Assembly (NCBI GenBank): GCA_030849805.1
Contig: JASANZ010002127.1
Span: 1-50,162, forward strand
Length of the DNA stretch: 50,162 nt
Reading direction: 5' to 3'
Source: Sergeia podlipaevii
Lineage: Eukaryota > Euglenozoa > Kinetoplastea > Trypanosomatida > Trypanosomatidae
Under the pieces are notes generated by a model. That model was given only the letters and a program-made list of their open reading frames with translations. It did not search any database and was not told the origin of the DNA. The position numbers and the translations under genes were made by a program. Below, piece after piece: positions 8,189 to 16,456 of the stretch (position 1 is its first letter; each line of letters begins with the position of its first letter).

Positions 8189-9922
8189 ATGCTCTTTCTT
8201 TACCCCACGCCCCAGTACCCGCGCAAGCCGATTGAGTACATCTTCAAGGGTCTGCACATGTTAGTCATGCTTATGCATGTAGTTAGCATTGTAGTACTCA
8301 TTACGGATTTTTACTTAAGGCTCGAGTGTTCAATGCCGCAGTACTACACCAACTCGCAACTTGTGATTTCCCCCGGCATTCTGATGGTCTTTCAGGACTG
8401 CACATATAGCGGTAGCATCCGGCTTGGGAATGTGCGTGGCGAATCAGAAGTTGGGCTCGGCAACGTCGGGTACGGGCTGATGACTACAGCGCAGTACGTT
8501 ACTGCTCTCTTTGTGTTAGAGTTCTTGCTGCTTGTCAACTGCGGCGTCGCTTCTGGTAACTACAGCACGGGCAATAGAAATCTTCGGATCGCCGGCATTC
8601 ACGTCCCTTTCTATCACATCACTGTGGCATTTTCATACATTTACAGCATCGCGATCATCGTGACGACGTGGGTCTTTCAGCCCAATCGTATTTTCTTTAT
8701 GAACGCGGTCAACTACTGCGCAAATCAGATGCGCATCAGCAACCCCTCAGCCCTTCTAGAGGCAGAATACAACAACTTTACCATCTTCTCCACCGCGGTG
8801 TACTGGCCCTTCGGAGCCACCTGCTTCGGTCTGCTCATTTACTTTTTCGCCCTCTCTGTGCGTGCATGGAACTCGAGCAAGGCGGGTGCAGTGCTGCTGT
8901 CTGAGGCAGATGTACCCTGGGAGAAACGCGGCCCCATGTGTAGCATCAACAAGGTGCTTCTCAAGCTGCACACCACGCAGCGAAACGCTATCTTGAAGGA
9001 GGCCAAGGAAGCAATGGAGGACGGGGGGGCCGTGCGTATTGTGCGATCCTATCAACTCATGACGGAGGAGGATTTTAACAAGCTGGTGCAAGCAATGAAG
9101 GATCAGGTGGCGGCCCTTCTCAAGGAGGAGCAGTTTAAGACGCTCTACGAGAACTTCGGCGAGCGCGAGTCGCAGATTGACGACGCCTTCGCGTGGCGGC
9201 AACGCCTCATGGATATGCCACCCTCCCAGGACGGCGATGAGTACATGGACCCGTACTACACGGACAACGACATGCACCCAGGAGACTACGCGGGGAACGT
9301 GTACTATAGCGAAGAACCGCTTTACCCAGGGGAGGGGGACTACAACGCTGAGGGCAACCCCGGCAGCCTCAAAGATGGCGAGGAAGTGGGATACTACGAT
9401 GGCGACGGGTACTCGCCTCAAGCGCAGGACGTCGGTGCTGGCGATGCTCAATGGGGTAACGACGATGACTACTACGGCACCACCTATGGCAACGATGAGG
9501 ATATCAATGCCTACCATGAAGATGGAAGCAATGCAGTAGGTGGCGGGGACTATGAAGACTACAATGATGTCGACGCGGAGGCGGCGTACCCGCAGGAGGA
9601 GGCATATCCCGATGAAGACAAAGAAGGAGGACATAGTCGCGGCCGCCGTAAGCACCGACACCGCAGGTATCGCAACCGTGATGAAGGTGTAGACGCGCTC
9701 GAGCCGGACCCTCGCTCTCCGGTTGTGGCGGCAGATTCCTTCACCCCCTCTGACTTTGTTGGCTCTAGCCATCGCAGCGGTGGTGTGGGTGGGGACGATG
9801 GAGCCTCACGGCGTATGTCGCAACGCAGGGCTGGACGTCAGGCGCAGGTGGAGCAGGACCCCGTGGAGGGTGACGAACTATCTGGCGGCGATTTTGGTAG
9901 CGGCATGGGAGATTTCTACTAG
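8189..9922 (+). CDS. Four-span membrane protein with long acidic Tyr/Gly-rich cytosolic tail
   Basis: 577 residues, not recognised as a named family. Four hydrophobic segments are visible at about 22-43, 99-120, 141-163 and 199-224. Two loops on the same side (about 44-98 and 164-198) contain C47, C71 and C177 and an N-F-T sequon at 196-198. The layout recalls tetraspanins or claudins, but the CCG signature of tetraspanins is absent. After TM4 comes a helical charged stretch to about 335. A long tail to about 480 follows, rich in Asp, Glu, Gly and Tyr with repeated YY and DY pairs. The end is a basic patch (SRGRRKHRHRRYRNR) and a Ser/Gly-rich C-terminus. Both termini are probably cytosolic, with the tail available for protein contacts. 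No enzymatic motif is seen. It is probably a kinetoplastid-specific surface or organelle membrane protein. Confidence 0.85.
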   Translation: MLFLYPTPQYPRKPIEYIFKGLHMLVMLMHVVSIVVLITDFYLRLECSMPQYYTNSQLVISPGILMVFQDCTYSGSIRLGNVRGESEVGLGNVGYGLMTTAQYVTALFVLEFLLLVNCGVASGNYSTGNRNLRIAGIHVPFYHITVAFSYIYSIAIIVTTWVFQPNRIFFMNAVNYCANQMRISNPSALLEAEYNNFTIFSTAVYWPFGATCFGLLIYFFALSVRAWNSSKAGAVLLSEADVPWEKRGPMCSINKVLLKLHTTQRNAILKEAKEAMEDGGAVRIVRSYQLMTEEDFNKLVQAMKDQVAALLKEEQFKTLYENFGERESQIDDAFAWRQRLMDMPPSQDGDEYMDPYYTDNDMHPGDYAGNVYYSEEPLYPGEGDYNAEGNPGSLKDGEEVGYYDGDGYSPQAQDVGAGDAQWGNDDDYYGTTYGNDEDINAYHEDGSNAVGGGDYEDYNDVDAEAAYPQEEAYPDEDKEGGHSRGRRKHRHRRYRNRDEGVDALEPDPRSPVVAADSFTPSDFVGSSHRSGGVGGDDGASRRMSQRRAGRQAQVEQDPVEGDELSGGDFGSGMGDFY

Positions 9923-10793
9923 AATGAGGCTTCTTTCATATCCGCACCTAACTCTGTGCCATACATATGGCAGCGCGATGCTAGCCTCCCTCGTACTGGA
10001 GTATTGCTCGTTTGGTTTGATGCTGCTTTCATTCATTGGTTCATTTTTGCTGTTCTATCTTCTCCACTTTAGAAGTTTGTTGCCGTCACCACTTGTTACT
10101 CTATGCAGTAAGTAGGGCCCCTCTATATATTTTACGATATATGAAAGGAAGACAAAGATAGGAACGAGGGAGAACCGCAGTGGCGGGATGGTATTGGCGT
10201 CTGGAAAAGGCAGCGAACGCTGGAGATACGATGGACATCTTTTTTTTCTATTATTTCCGTGTGTATGCGTGTTTTTTTTTGTTGTTGTTGTTTTTTTATT
10301 GCTTTTTTTATTTTTATTTTAAAGCTGTTGCTTTTATAGAATCACTTTCATGTATGGGTGTGTCCACGTTTGTTCCGTATTGTCAATGCGTGACTGTTTA
10401 CAATTTATCTTCAAGCGATTCTTATTCATCAATCGGGAGAGATGGACACACGTGCTACTGTAATATGTATATATATGGATGGATGGATGTATGTATCTCA
10501 GCAAGTGAACGCTGCTACTCACTGTACCACCGCATTCTTCCATTTTCTACTCTCTTTTCTCCTTTTTTTTTCCTGTTGCTAATTGTTATGTTTGGATATA
10601 TTACTGCTATGAGGTCACATCCATAGGAGTTAGTGTGCTTGTGTGCGTGCGCCGTCCCTTTCCCCCCCCCCCTCCCCAAATGAAGCCAACACTGGGACAG
10701 TGCTTCCCCAGCCCTCTCACTAGACAGTGGCCATCCACGGGCAATTCTGTGTCGTGTGAATGTCAGCAGCTATACGCGCTTGTCTCCCTCTGT
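9923..10793 (+). other. Intergenic region; 3' UTR and upstream spacer
   Basis: T-rich DNA with long T runs near 10230-10320 and a C-run at 10662-10672. An ATG at 10680 is in frame with the next gene. However, an AG at 10684-10685, just after the C-rich tract, would remove that ATG on trans-splicing, and the intervening peptide (Cys/Leu-rich) looks like translated UTR. I see no RNA gene. Confidence 0.5.
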
Positions 10794-10832
10794 TGCTGCC
10801 TGCCCCGCACCCATCTGCTCGTGCTTCATCAG
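10794..10832 (+). promoter_or_regulatory. Candidate spliced-leader acceptor of the next gene
   Basis: A pyrimidine-rich stretch ends in CTTCATCAG with AG at 10831-10832. Use of this site would leave a 15-nt 5' UTR before the ATG at 10848. The AG at 10684-10685 is an alternative and also leaves 10848 as the first ATG. Confidence 0.4.
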
Positions 10833-10847
10833 GGTCAGAGCAACAAC

Positions 10848-12527
10848 ATGGTGACCGCCATGCCCAAGGGGCCCAAGTACGTGGACTTTAAGATCACTGC
10901 ACGCACGACGGAGGAGGATCTTAGTGCATTTCTCATACGGGCGGAGTCCGCCAGTAGCACGGCCCAAGGAGGAAGTGGCGGGCGGCGACAAACTGCCGGA
11001 GGGAGTGTAAACGCGGAGGACATGAATGAGTCTATGTTTGGCTCTGTGTTTGAAAGTCCTTTCTCCCCGCGATCTCGCCGCACTTCCACTAGTGCCTTGG
11101 CGTCCTCAAACGCGATGGTGTTGTCTATGGCCAGGTCAGGTGCTCCTCTTGGTAGTAGTGTTGTCGCTCCTGTGCAGCGGCACGTTGTGGTGGTGTGTCT
11201 GCACGGTCTCGCGCTTGCCACCCCCGCGGTGGCCGCCCTCGTTCTAGACGTTCTCATGTTTGGACAGGTAGCCATGGGCCAAACAAAGATTCGCCGCGTT
11301 CTGTCGCTGCGTATCGTAGCTTTCAATGACTATCGGACGTACATGGAAACCCTGTCGGAGCCGCTGCGAGCAGCCTTCGCAGTCTCTACATATATGTCTG
11401 CAGCTGCCATGGACAGCGCAGCGGTACTCCAGCAGAACGACCCCACTACATCTAGTATCGTCAACAAGCGGTACATGATGGAAGTGGTGACGTCAAAAGA
11501 TGGCACCGATCTCGTGGAGACGGTCACGATTGCGGCCAGCGTCATGCGATATATGCGGCACTTGATACTGGTGGTGCGCGGCAGCATGATGAACGTTATG
11601 AGCGAGGGGACTTACATCTTGAGAAAGATCCCTGCTTTGGTGACCCTGGTGAAGGCAGCCGCCATGCTGTTCGCTGTAGACGATCAGGCCTTCTCGCGCC
11701 GCTCGTCCCGCTTAGGTGTGCGGAGCCTCACAACGACGGAGGCGCAGGCTCGAAGTGCGTCAGCCGCGACTAGGGAGAGGGCGACATTAAGTGGAAGTCA
11801 CCAGTATGATTCCAACAGTCCTGCTCTCACCGCTCGTGCGTCGAACAAGCTGAAGGACACAACGAAGAAGGGCATCGTCAGTTTCGCGCATGTGGTGGTG
11901 TCTCCGTCTGATGTGATGTGTCTCCTCCCGTTTATGATCGGTCACCTTCTCTCTCTGCGGAGGGACTTGCCGCCACCGCAAGATATAATAGAAGCCGCTT
12001 GCATCCGAGTTGGCGGCTTACTCGGGGTCTCTCCACTGACAGATGCCTTTCGCGTGCAACGCAACGCCAGTAGCCTGATGAACTCTGTTATGCAGGATCC
12101 AAGCATGTGGGATGCCAAGGCAGTTGGATGGGGCCTCAGTCGACGGAAGCAAACGAGCGCGGCTCAACACTGGGGCTCCACGCTTGATGCGCAGGGACCT
12201 GCCAACACGGTCACAGAGGACCTGACCGCTGGGTCTCTCAGAGCCTCAAATGGGGGGTGGCACTGGCAACGTGGCAGCAGCCCGTCTGTGCCCACAGCGG
12301 CTACAATGGATTGGAGCACGCGCAGTCTGCCCAGTGCCAGCGCACGTCACACCCCACCTTCACTCAACGACGCATCGGCAGCGAACACTGGCCCGGGCCG
12401 GGGCGTGCTGCCTGGTATTCACATTGATGAGGTGCCGCAGGACGTGTACGAGTACCTCAACTACTGCGAGGTGAAGGAAATGGTGAGGGCTACCATCATA
12501 GCACGGAGTGCTCCAGCCCCGGCGTAG
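10848..12527 (+). CDS. Protein of unknown function with weak MoxR/MCM-type AAA+ C-half resemblance
   Basis: 559 residues from the ATG at 10848; the frame is open further upstream to a GTG. A Ser-rich, probably disordered stretch lies at about 34-110. A hydrophobic strand HVVVVCLHGLAL follows near 112, then LSLRIVAFNDYRTYMETL (about 152-169), which resembles a sensor-1 strand and lid entry. A helix TLVKAAAMLFAVDD (266-279) and HVVVSPSDVMCLLPFMIGHL (348-367) resemble the MoxR/Mg-chelatase lid, where VTPEDV and HR occur. No Walker A (GxxxxGK) or Walker B is visible, so it cannot be an active ATPase on this reading. Residues 420-520 are Ser/Gly/Pro-rich linker, followed by a conserved-looking C-terminus (about 523-553). 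The AAA+ link is an eye-level inference and may be wrong. Confidence 0.75.
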   Translation: MVTAMPKGPKYVDFKITARTTEEDLSAFLIRAESASSTAQGGSGGRRQTAGGSVNAEDMNESMFGSVFESPFSPRSRRTSTSALASSNAMVLSMARSGAPLGSSVVAPVQRHVVVVCLHGLALATPAVAALVLDVLMFGQVAMGQTKIRRVLSLRIVAFNDYRTYMETLSEPLRAAFAVSTYMSAAAMDSAAVLQQNDPTTSSIVNKRYMMEVVTSKDGTDLVETVTIAASVMRYMRHLILVVRGSMMNVMSEGTYILRKIPALVTLVKAAAMLFAVDDQAFSRRSSRLGVRSLTTTEAQARSASAATRERATLSGSHQYDSNSPALTARASNKLKDTTKKGIVSFAHVVVSPSDVMCLLPFMIGHLLSLRRDLPPPQDIIEAACIRVGGLLGVSPLTDAFRVQRNASSLMNSVMQDPSMWDAKAVGWGLSRRKQTSAAQHWGSTLDAQGPANTVTEDLTAGSLRASNGGWHWQRGSSPSVPTAATMDWSTRSLPSASARHTPPSLNDASAANTGPGRGVLPGIHIDEVPQDVYEYLNYCEVKEMVRATIIARSAPAPA

Positions 12528-13180
12528 AAAGTAAAAGATGAGAGGGGGGGCTCTTCTTTTTTCTTTGGCAGTGATCAGTCTTGTGTTAAGTCTGTGAGTT
12601 CCTTTCCCCTCCCCCCTCCCCCTCTTTCTTCTTCCTCTTTGCCTACATTTATAGAATGGCATTAGTTGATGCTGGTCATTTGATGTTTGCTAAACCTTGT
12701 ACAATATGTGTAAGAGGGTATTGTTGTATATATATGTGCGTGTGCGTGTGTACATCTGCTTCCTCTTGCTCTTTTTCTTTTTCTCTGTTCCGTCGCGTAC
12801 TGTTCGTTTTTTTTTTTTTTTTTCTTCTATACATATCCTGGCATAGCGGGACGCATATGCGCCACTCAAAGAAAAGACGACAATAAAAGAAAGGTGATGG
12901 AGAAGTGAGCTGGTGCAATACTGGAATGTTTGGTGTATTCACGTATTGAGTTGGCACAAAAGGTGACTCTCACATATTTTTGTAATGCATGACTACCTTT
13001 AGGCTGGTCTATTGGGTGGTATTTTTTGTTTCCTTTCATCCTCTTGTTTCTCTCCCTTCTCTCTCTTCTTTCTCTTTGCTCTTTGTTTTGCTCTACGAAT
13101 AGTTTTGCCTTTTTGTGTCACCATCTGACGCTCATCGTCGTCACAAAACAAAGAAGACTATTTTTTTTAAAAAAAAAAAA
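12528..13180 (+). other. Intergenic region
   Basis: T-rich spacer with a 17-nt T run near 12809-12825, a short GT-rich stretch near 12735-12752, and an A run at 13171-13180. It holds the 3' UTR of the preceding gene. No RNA gene or convincing small ORF is seen. Confidence 0.5.
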
Positions 13181-13219
13181 CTTTCTATTTTTTTTCTTTA
13201 TTTTTCACTATCTTCACAG
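13181..13219 (+). promoter_or_regulatory. Polypyrimidine tract and spliced-leader acceptor of the pseudokinase gene
   Basis: A T/C-rich tract ends in CTTCACAG with AG at 13218-13219. The ATG at 13227 would follow only 7 nt later. If that is too short for initiation, the next in-frame ATG is at 13260. Confidence 0.6.
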
Positions 13220-13226
13220 CGTACAA

Positions 13227-15941
13227 ATGAGCATTTCCAAAGATAACATTTGGGCACATATGGCAACGCCACCAAGCACGCCGCCCCCACGCTTCTCAAC
13301 GCGCTCGGGAACTTCGCTGCTATCCTCCCTCTCCAGTGACCAGAATATAGAAACTTCCACTGTCAAAGGCGGTGGTGCTCAACCGCAGGAAGAAGAGAGG
13401 CGTAGCCACTCACTAAGTCATCACACACACGGCGCACCGTGCCACACCCTCCGTCTCCCGGCGGAGGAACCCATTCACAAACTAAACACAGACCAGTCCA
13501 AGAAGAGGTCAGGCAAGCAGCCTCGCTCACTCAACGACCACGACGACGATCTCCTTGGCACCGACCAAGTCGGACCCAACCAGCGTACTAGCGCCAGCTC
13601 TGCCGTCGCCTCTGCCACCTTCTCCACCCCGCTGCTGCCGCTGCCGCCTGCAGTCACCACACCCCCGACGGCCTCCGCGATACGACTGCGTGACGGTGCA
13701 GCGCACAAGAAGTTATCCCCGGTGCGGTCCGTCGTTTTTGATCCTCTCACAGTGCAGCGTGAAGTACTGAAGCACATGGAAGCCACACTTTTGAAGCATG
13801 TAGAGCGCTTCTATACCTGCCTAGAGTCCCTCAAGGCCAGTACACGTGGTTCGGTTCGCAAGGGCTTGCCGCGAGGCGTTGATAGTAAAGACGAGGTGGA
13901 TATTCTCGTCAAGACAGTTACGCTAGCATTGCCTTATCCATCTACGGCCGCGCAGCAGTTGAGGCCGCCGCTGGCAAGCCTCATGAAGTTCTTATGCAGG
14001 CTTGATCACCAGACCCTAGTACCTGTACGCAAAGTGTTCGCACTGAGTGACCTCCTGGTACAGCAGCAACAGCAGACGACCCGCTCTCTTGGCTCTCGCA
14101 TTCCTGTAATATCTGAGGGGAGCGAGGAGGAGGCGGATGCAAAGCGCCTGGTGGAAGAGCAGCGCTGGGCACCAGATGTGGGTAAGGTCGCACACACCAT
14201 TGTGATGTACGCACGGGAGTACAAGGGCGGAATGTGCACGCTCCTTGATGTCTTCCGGGCCGCATGGGACGGCAGTAAGACGAGGGCAGCCACGCTAAGG
14301 GGGGCAGAAACTGGCAAGCTACAGCATCACGGCGATGGCCGCGACTTGCTTGAAGCGTCTCAGATGTCGCAGATAGTGTGGCAGCTGTGCGAGGGCCTCA
14401 GCTTCTTGCACAGCGCGGGCACTATACACGGGAACTTGAAGCCCCAAAACGTCCTGGTAACGAGCGAGGGCCCTAAAGTGTTCATGACCGACCATGGCCT
14501 GCCCATGTATCCGATTGCACTGCTGGACACATCAGTCACTGGTGCCGAGCACGCGGCAGCCGCGCGGCTTTTGAATGCCGGTTATGTTCGAGTGAAGAGC
14601 GTCGCTGCATTGCTGGCGCCACTCGAGGCTGAGCGTCGCAAGAAGAAGCTTATAGCTAAAGGTAGCGGCTACTCTTACCACAGCAAGCGCGAGGACTCGG
14701 CAGAGATGACGGAAGTGGAGGAGATGAAGCAAGAGCTGATCATGGTGGGCCACTTGATAGCACCTGAATGCACTATAATTGTATCTCACAGGGGTGTGGA
14801 CGGCGGCGAAAAGGAGTGCGGGACTTCCCATTGGCAGTCGCGAGAGGGAAAGCCTAGAGAGGACGAGCTGTGGGTATGTGAAGCAAAGCGTTCTGCAGCC
14901 AGTGATGCCTACGCGCTGGGGATCATCTCATATCTTTTGCTGGTGGGTGCATTCCCGCCTTTACCCGAGCGCACGGTCATGTTGTCCACTGACACATTCC
15001 TTCCACCATCGTTACGCGGCGGCCCCAGCGCGCGCCCCTTTACTCTCGGCATCCCTGAGTACGGCGAGCACTTGGCAACCCCTGCGCTCGTGTGGATCCT
15101 CAGTCATCTGCTTCATCCTCATCCTGACGAACGCGTGGCACTCAAGGAGCTGCTGAGAGACCCGTACTTGGGCCAGTTCAATGAAAGGAGGTTGTTGCCG
15201 CAGAGGCATCATGATCACCGCACGCTGCAGAAGCTGGCGGCGACGGAGAAGCAGGAGCCTGTACAGAGGGTTACTTTGGGGGCTGCCATGTGGATAGCGC
15301 TCCTGTTTGTGAGGCTCAAGCGCCGCCTCGAATATATCCGCATCAAGCGGATGCTTCACATGCACGCAATTTATGTTTCTGCAGTCAAGAATAAGGCCAC
15401 CACCACCACCACTAGGTCGAGCAGTCAGCAGAAGGTCCCGCGCTCCTCCTCTTCTGTGAACCATACTGTGTATGCAATGAGCAAGGTGAGGGAAGAGAGG
15501 CCTCCCCGCAGTGCATCTGCTACGGTTAAAGACAGGCGGGCAAGCAGTGCGCGAGTGCCTCTCGCGCGCGCGCCATCATCGTCCTCGCCTGACCCATTGC
15601 GGTACTACGGCGTCACGGAGGGCATGAACACCAGTCCACGCAGTGTGTTGTCAACTAGGCTCAGTGACGGTAGTCATTCAAGCGCCACAATGGCAATGAA
15701 ACCTCCACAAATCGCCATCACGCCCTTTCTCACTTGTGCTCTTAGTGCTTCAGCGACTGCCTCAGAACGAATGAGGGTGAGTGCTGAAGGAGATCACAGA
15801 GAGGGCAGCGAAAGCAGAACTGCTACGAGTGCAACAAGGGTGCCCACGTGCTTTCCCCGGCTGTCACCGAGTACTACAGATAGCTCTAGCAAGTCCTCAG
15901 ACGAGTTTCAACAGACTTCTGAGTTACAGAGAATTGGCTAG
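13227..15941 (+). CDS. Protein pseudokinase (HGN in place of HRD)
   Basis: 904 residues from the ATG at 13227; the frame reaches back to a TTG at 13026 through T-rich UTR. The first 150 residues are Ser/Thr/Pro-rich. A kinase-like fold then spans about 215-650. Its motifs are a VAIK-like ILVKT with K229, HGNLKPQNVLV (401-411), TDHG with D422 for DFG, APE (512-514), and SDAYALG with D560. The HRD aspartate, the catalytic base, is replaced by Asn403 and Arg by Gly402. Phe of DFG is His423. ATP-binding residues K229, N408 and D422 are kept, so nucleotide binding is possible but phosphotransfer is unlikely. Insertions lie in the N-lobe (QQQQQ near 277) and in the activation segment. A basic hydrophobic helix follows the C-lobe (about 682-715), then a Ser/Arg-rich tail. 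Its role is unknown; a scaffold or allosteric regulator is inferred. Confidence 0.85.
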   Translation: MSISKDNIWAHMATPPSTPPPRFSTRSGTSLLSSLSSDQNIETSTVKGGGAQPQEEERRSHSLSHHTHGAPCHTLRLPAEEPIHKLNTDQSKKRSGKQPRSLNDHDDDLLGTDQVGPNQRTSASSAVASATFSTPLLPLPPAVTTPPTASAIRLRDGAAHKKLSPVRSVVFDPLTVQREVLKHMEATLLKHVERFYTCLESLKASTRGSVRKGLPRGVDSKDEVDILVKTVTLALPYPSTAAQQLRPPLASLMKFLCRLDHQTLVPVRKVFALSDLLVQQQQQTTRSLGSRIPVISEGSEEEADAKRLVEEQRWAPDVGKVAHTIVMYAREYKGGMCTLLDVFRAAWDGSKTRAATLRGAETGKLQHHGDGRDLLEASQMSQIVWQLCEGLSFLHSAGTIHGNLKPQNVLVTSEGPKVFMTDHGLPMYPIALLDTSVTGAEHAAAARLLNAGYVRVKSVAALLAPLEAERRKKKLIAKGSGYSYHSKREDSAEMTEVEEMKQELIMVGHLIAPECTIIVSHRGVDGGEKECGTSHWQSREGKPREDELWVCEAKRSAASDAYALGIISYLLLVGAFPPLPERTVMLSTDTFLPPSLRGGPSARPFTLGIPEYGEHLATPALVWILSHLLHPHPDERVALKELLRDPYLGQFNERRLLPQRHHDHRTLQKLAATEKQEPVQRVTLGAAMWIALLFVRLKRRLEYIRIKRMLHMHAIYVSAVKNKATTTTTRSSSQQKVPRSSSSVNHTVYAMSKVREERPPRSASATVKDRRASSARVPLARAPSSSSPDPLRYYGVTEGMNTSPRSVLSTRLSDGSHSSATMAMKPPQIAITPFLTCALSASATASERMRVSAEGDHREGSESRTATSATRVPTCFPRLSPSTTDSSSKSSDEFQQTSELQRIG

Positions 15942-16369
15942 AGAGATGAAAAAAAAAAGGATGAAGAAGAAGAGACGATGGCGAGATAACATACACGATA
16001 ATGCCCAAACGACATCAATATGAATAATAATAAGCGAGATGAATGTACTGGGTCCTCTCATTATATTCATTTCCCTTTTTTTTTTCCTTTTTTCTTGCCC
16101 AGACGTTATTGTGCAAAATTCCTCACTGTTATCGCTTTTTTTTTTGACGTTTTTTTCCTGAAGCCGAATCACGATTTTCACAGTATTTATTTATTTTTTT
16201 GCCCTCTATCTATCTATCTATATGGATCACTAATCAAATCTGTTAGCACGACGAGGTTACTCTTACTGGGAACAAGAGTGGTGTAAAGTAATATGCTATG
16301 CAAAGTCACCTTCTTACATGATATGTTTCGCCCCATATTTTTCAATTTGCTTTTTTAAAAAAATCTCTC
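15942..16369 (+). other. Intergenic region
   Basis: A/T-rich spacer with T runs near 16077-16090 and 16137-16145 and a short (ATCT) repeat near 16207-16222. It holds the 3' UTR of the pseudokinase gene. Nothing else recognised. Confidence 0.5.
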
Positions 16370-16408
16370 ATTTTGCTCTCTTTCTTCTTGTTTCTTTCCA
16401 TTTGACAG
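16370..16408 (+). promoter_or_regulatory. Polypyrimidine tract and candidate spliced-leader acceptor
   Basis: A TTTTGCTCTC-type pyrimidine tract ends in TTTGACAG with AG at 16407-16408, giving a 48-nt 5' UTR before the ATG at 16457. Confidence 0.6.
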
Positions 16409-16456
16409 CAGAAGTACCAGATTATTATTGCTGCTACTCCTCTGAGCAGATATCCC

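Noticed and set aside
8756..9772. 338-codon open frame on the minus strand inside the four-span membrane protein gene
   Set aside because: It mirrors the codon bias of the sense gene, has a Val/Ile/Arg-rich repetitive composition, no conserved motif, and would be the only minus-strand gene in the window.
13026..13226. Hydrophobic N-terminus on the pseudokinase
   Set aside because: It opens at TTG, not ATG, and the apparent membrane segment is translated pyrimidine tract that precedes the splice acceptor.
14047..14110. Poly-Gln stretch in the pseudokinase as an expansion-type repeat
   Set aside because: Only five Gln with mixed CAG and CAA codons, within a low-complexity insertion; not notable.
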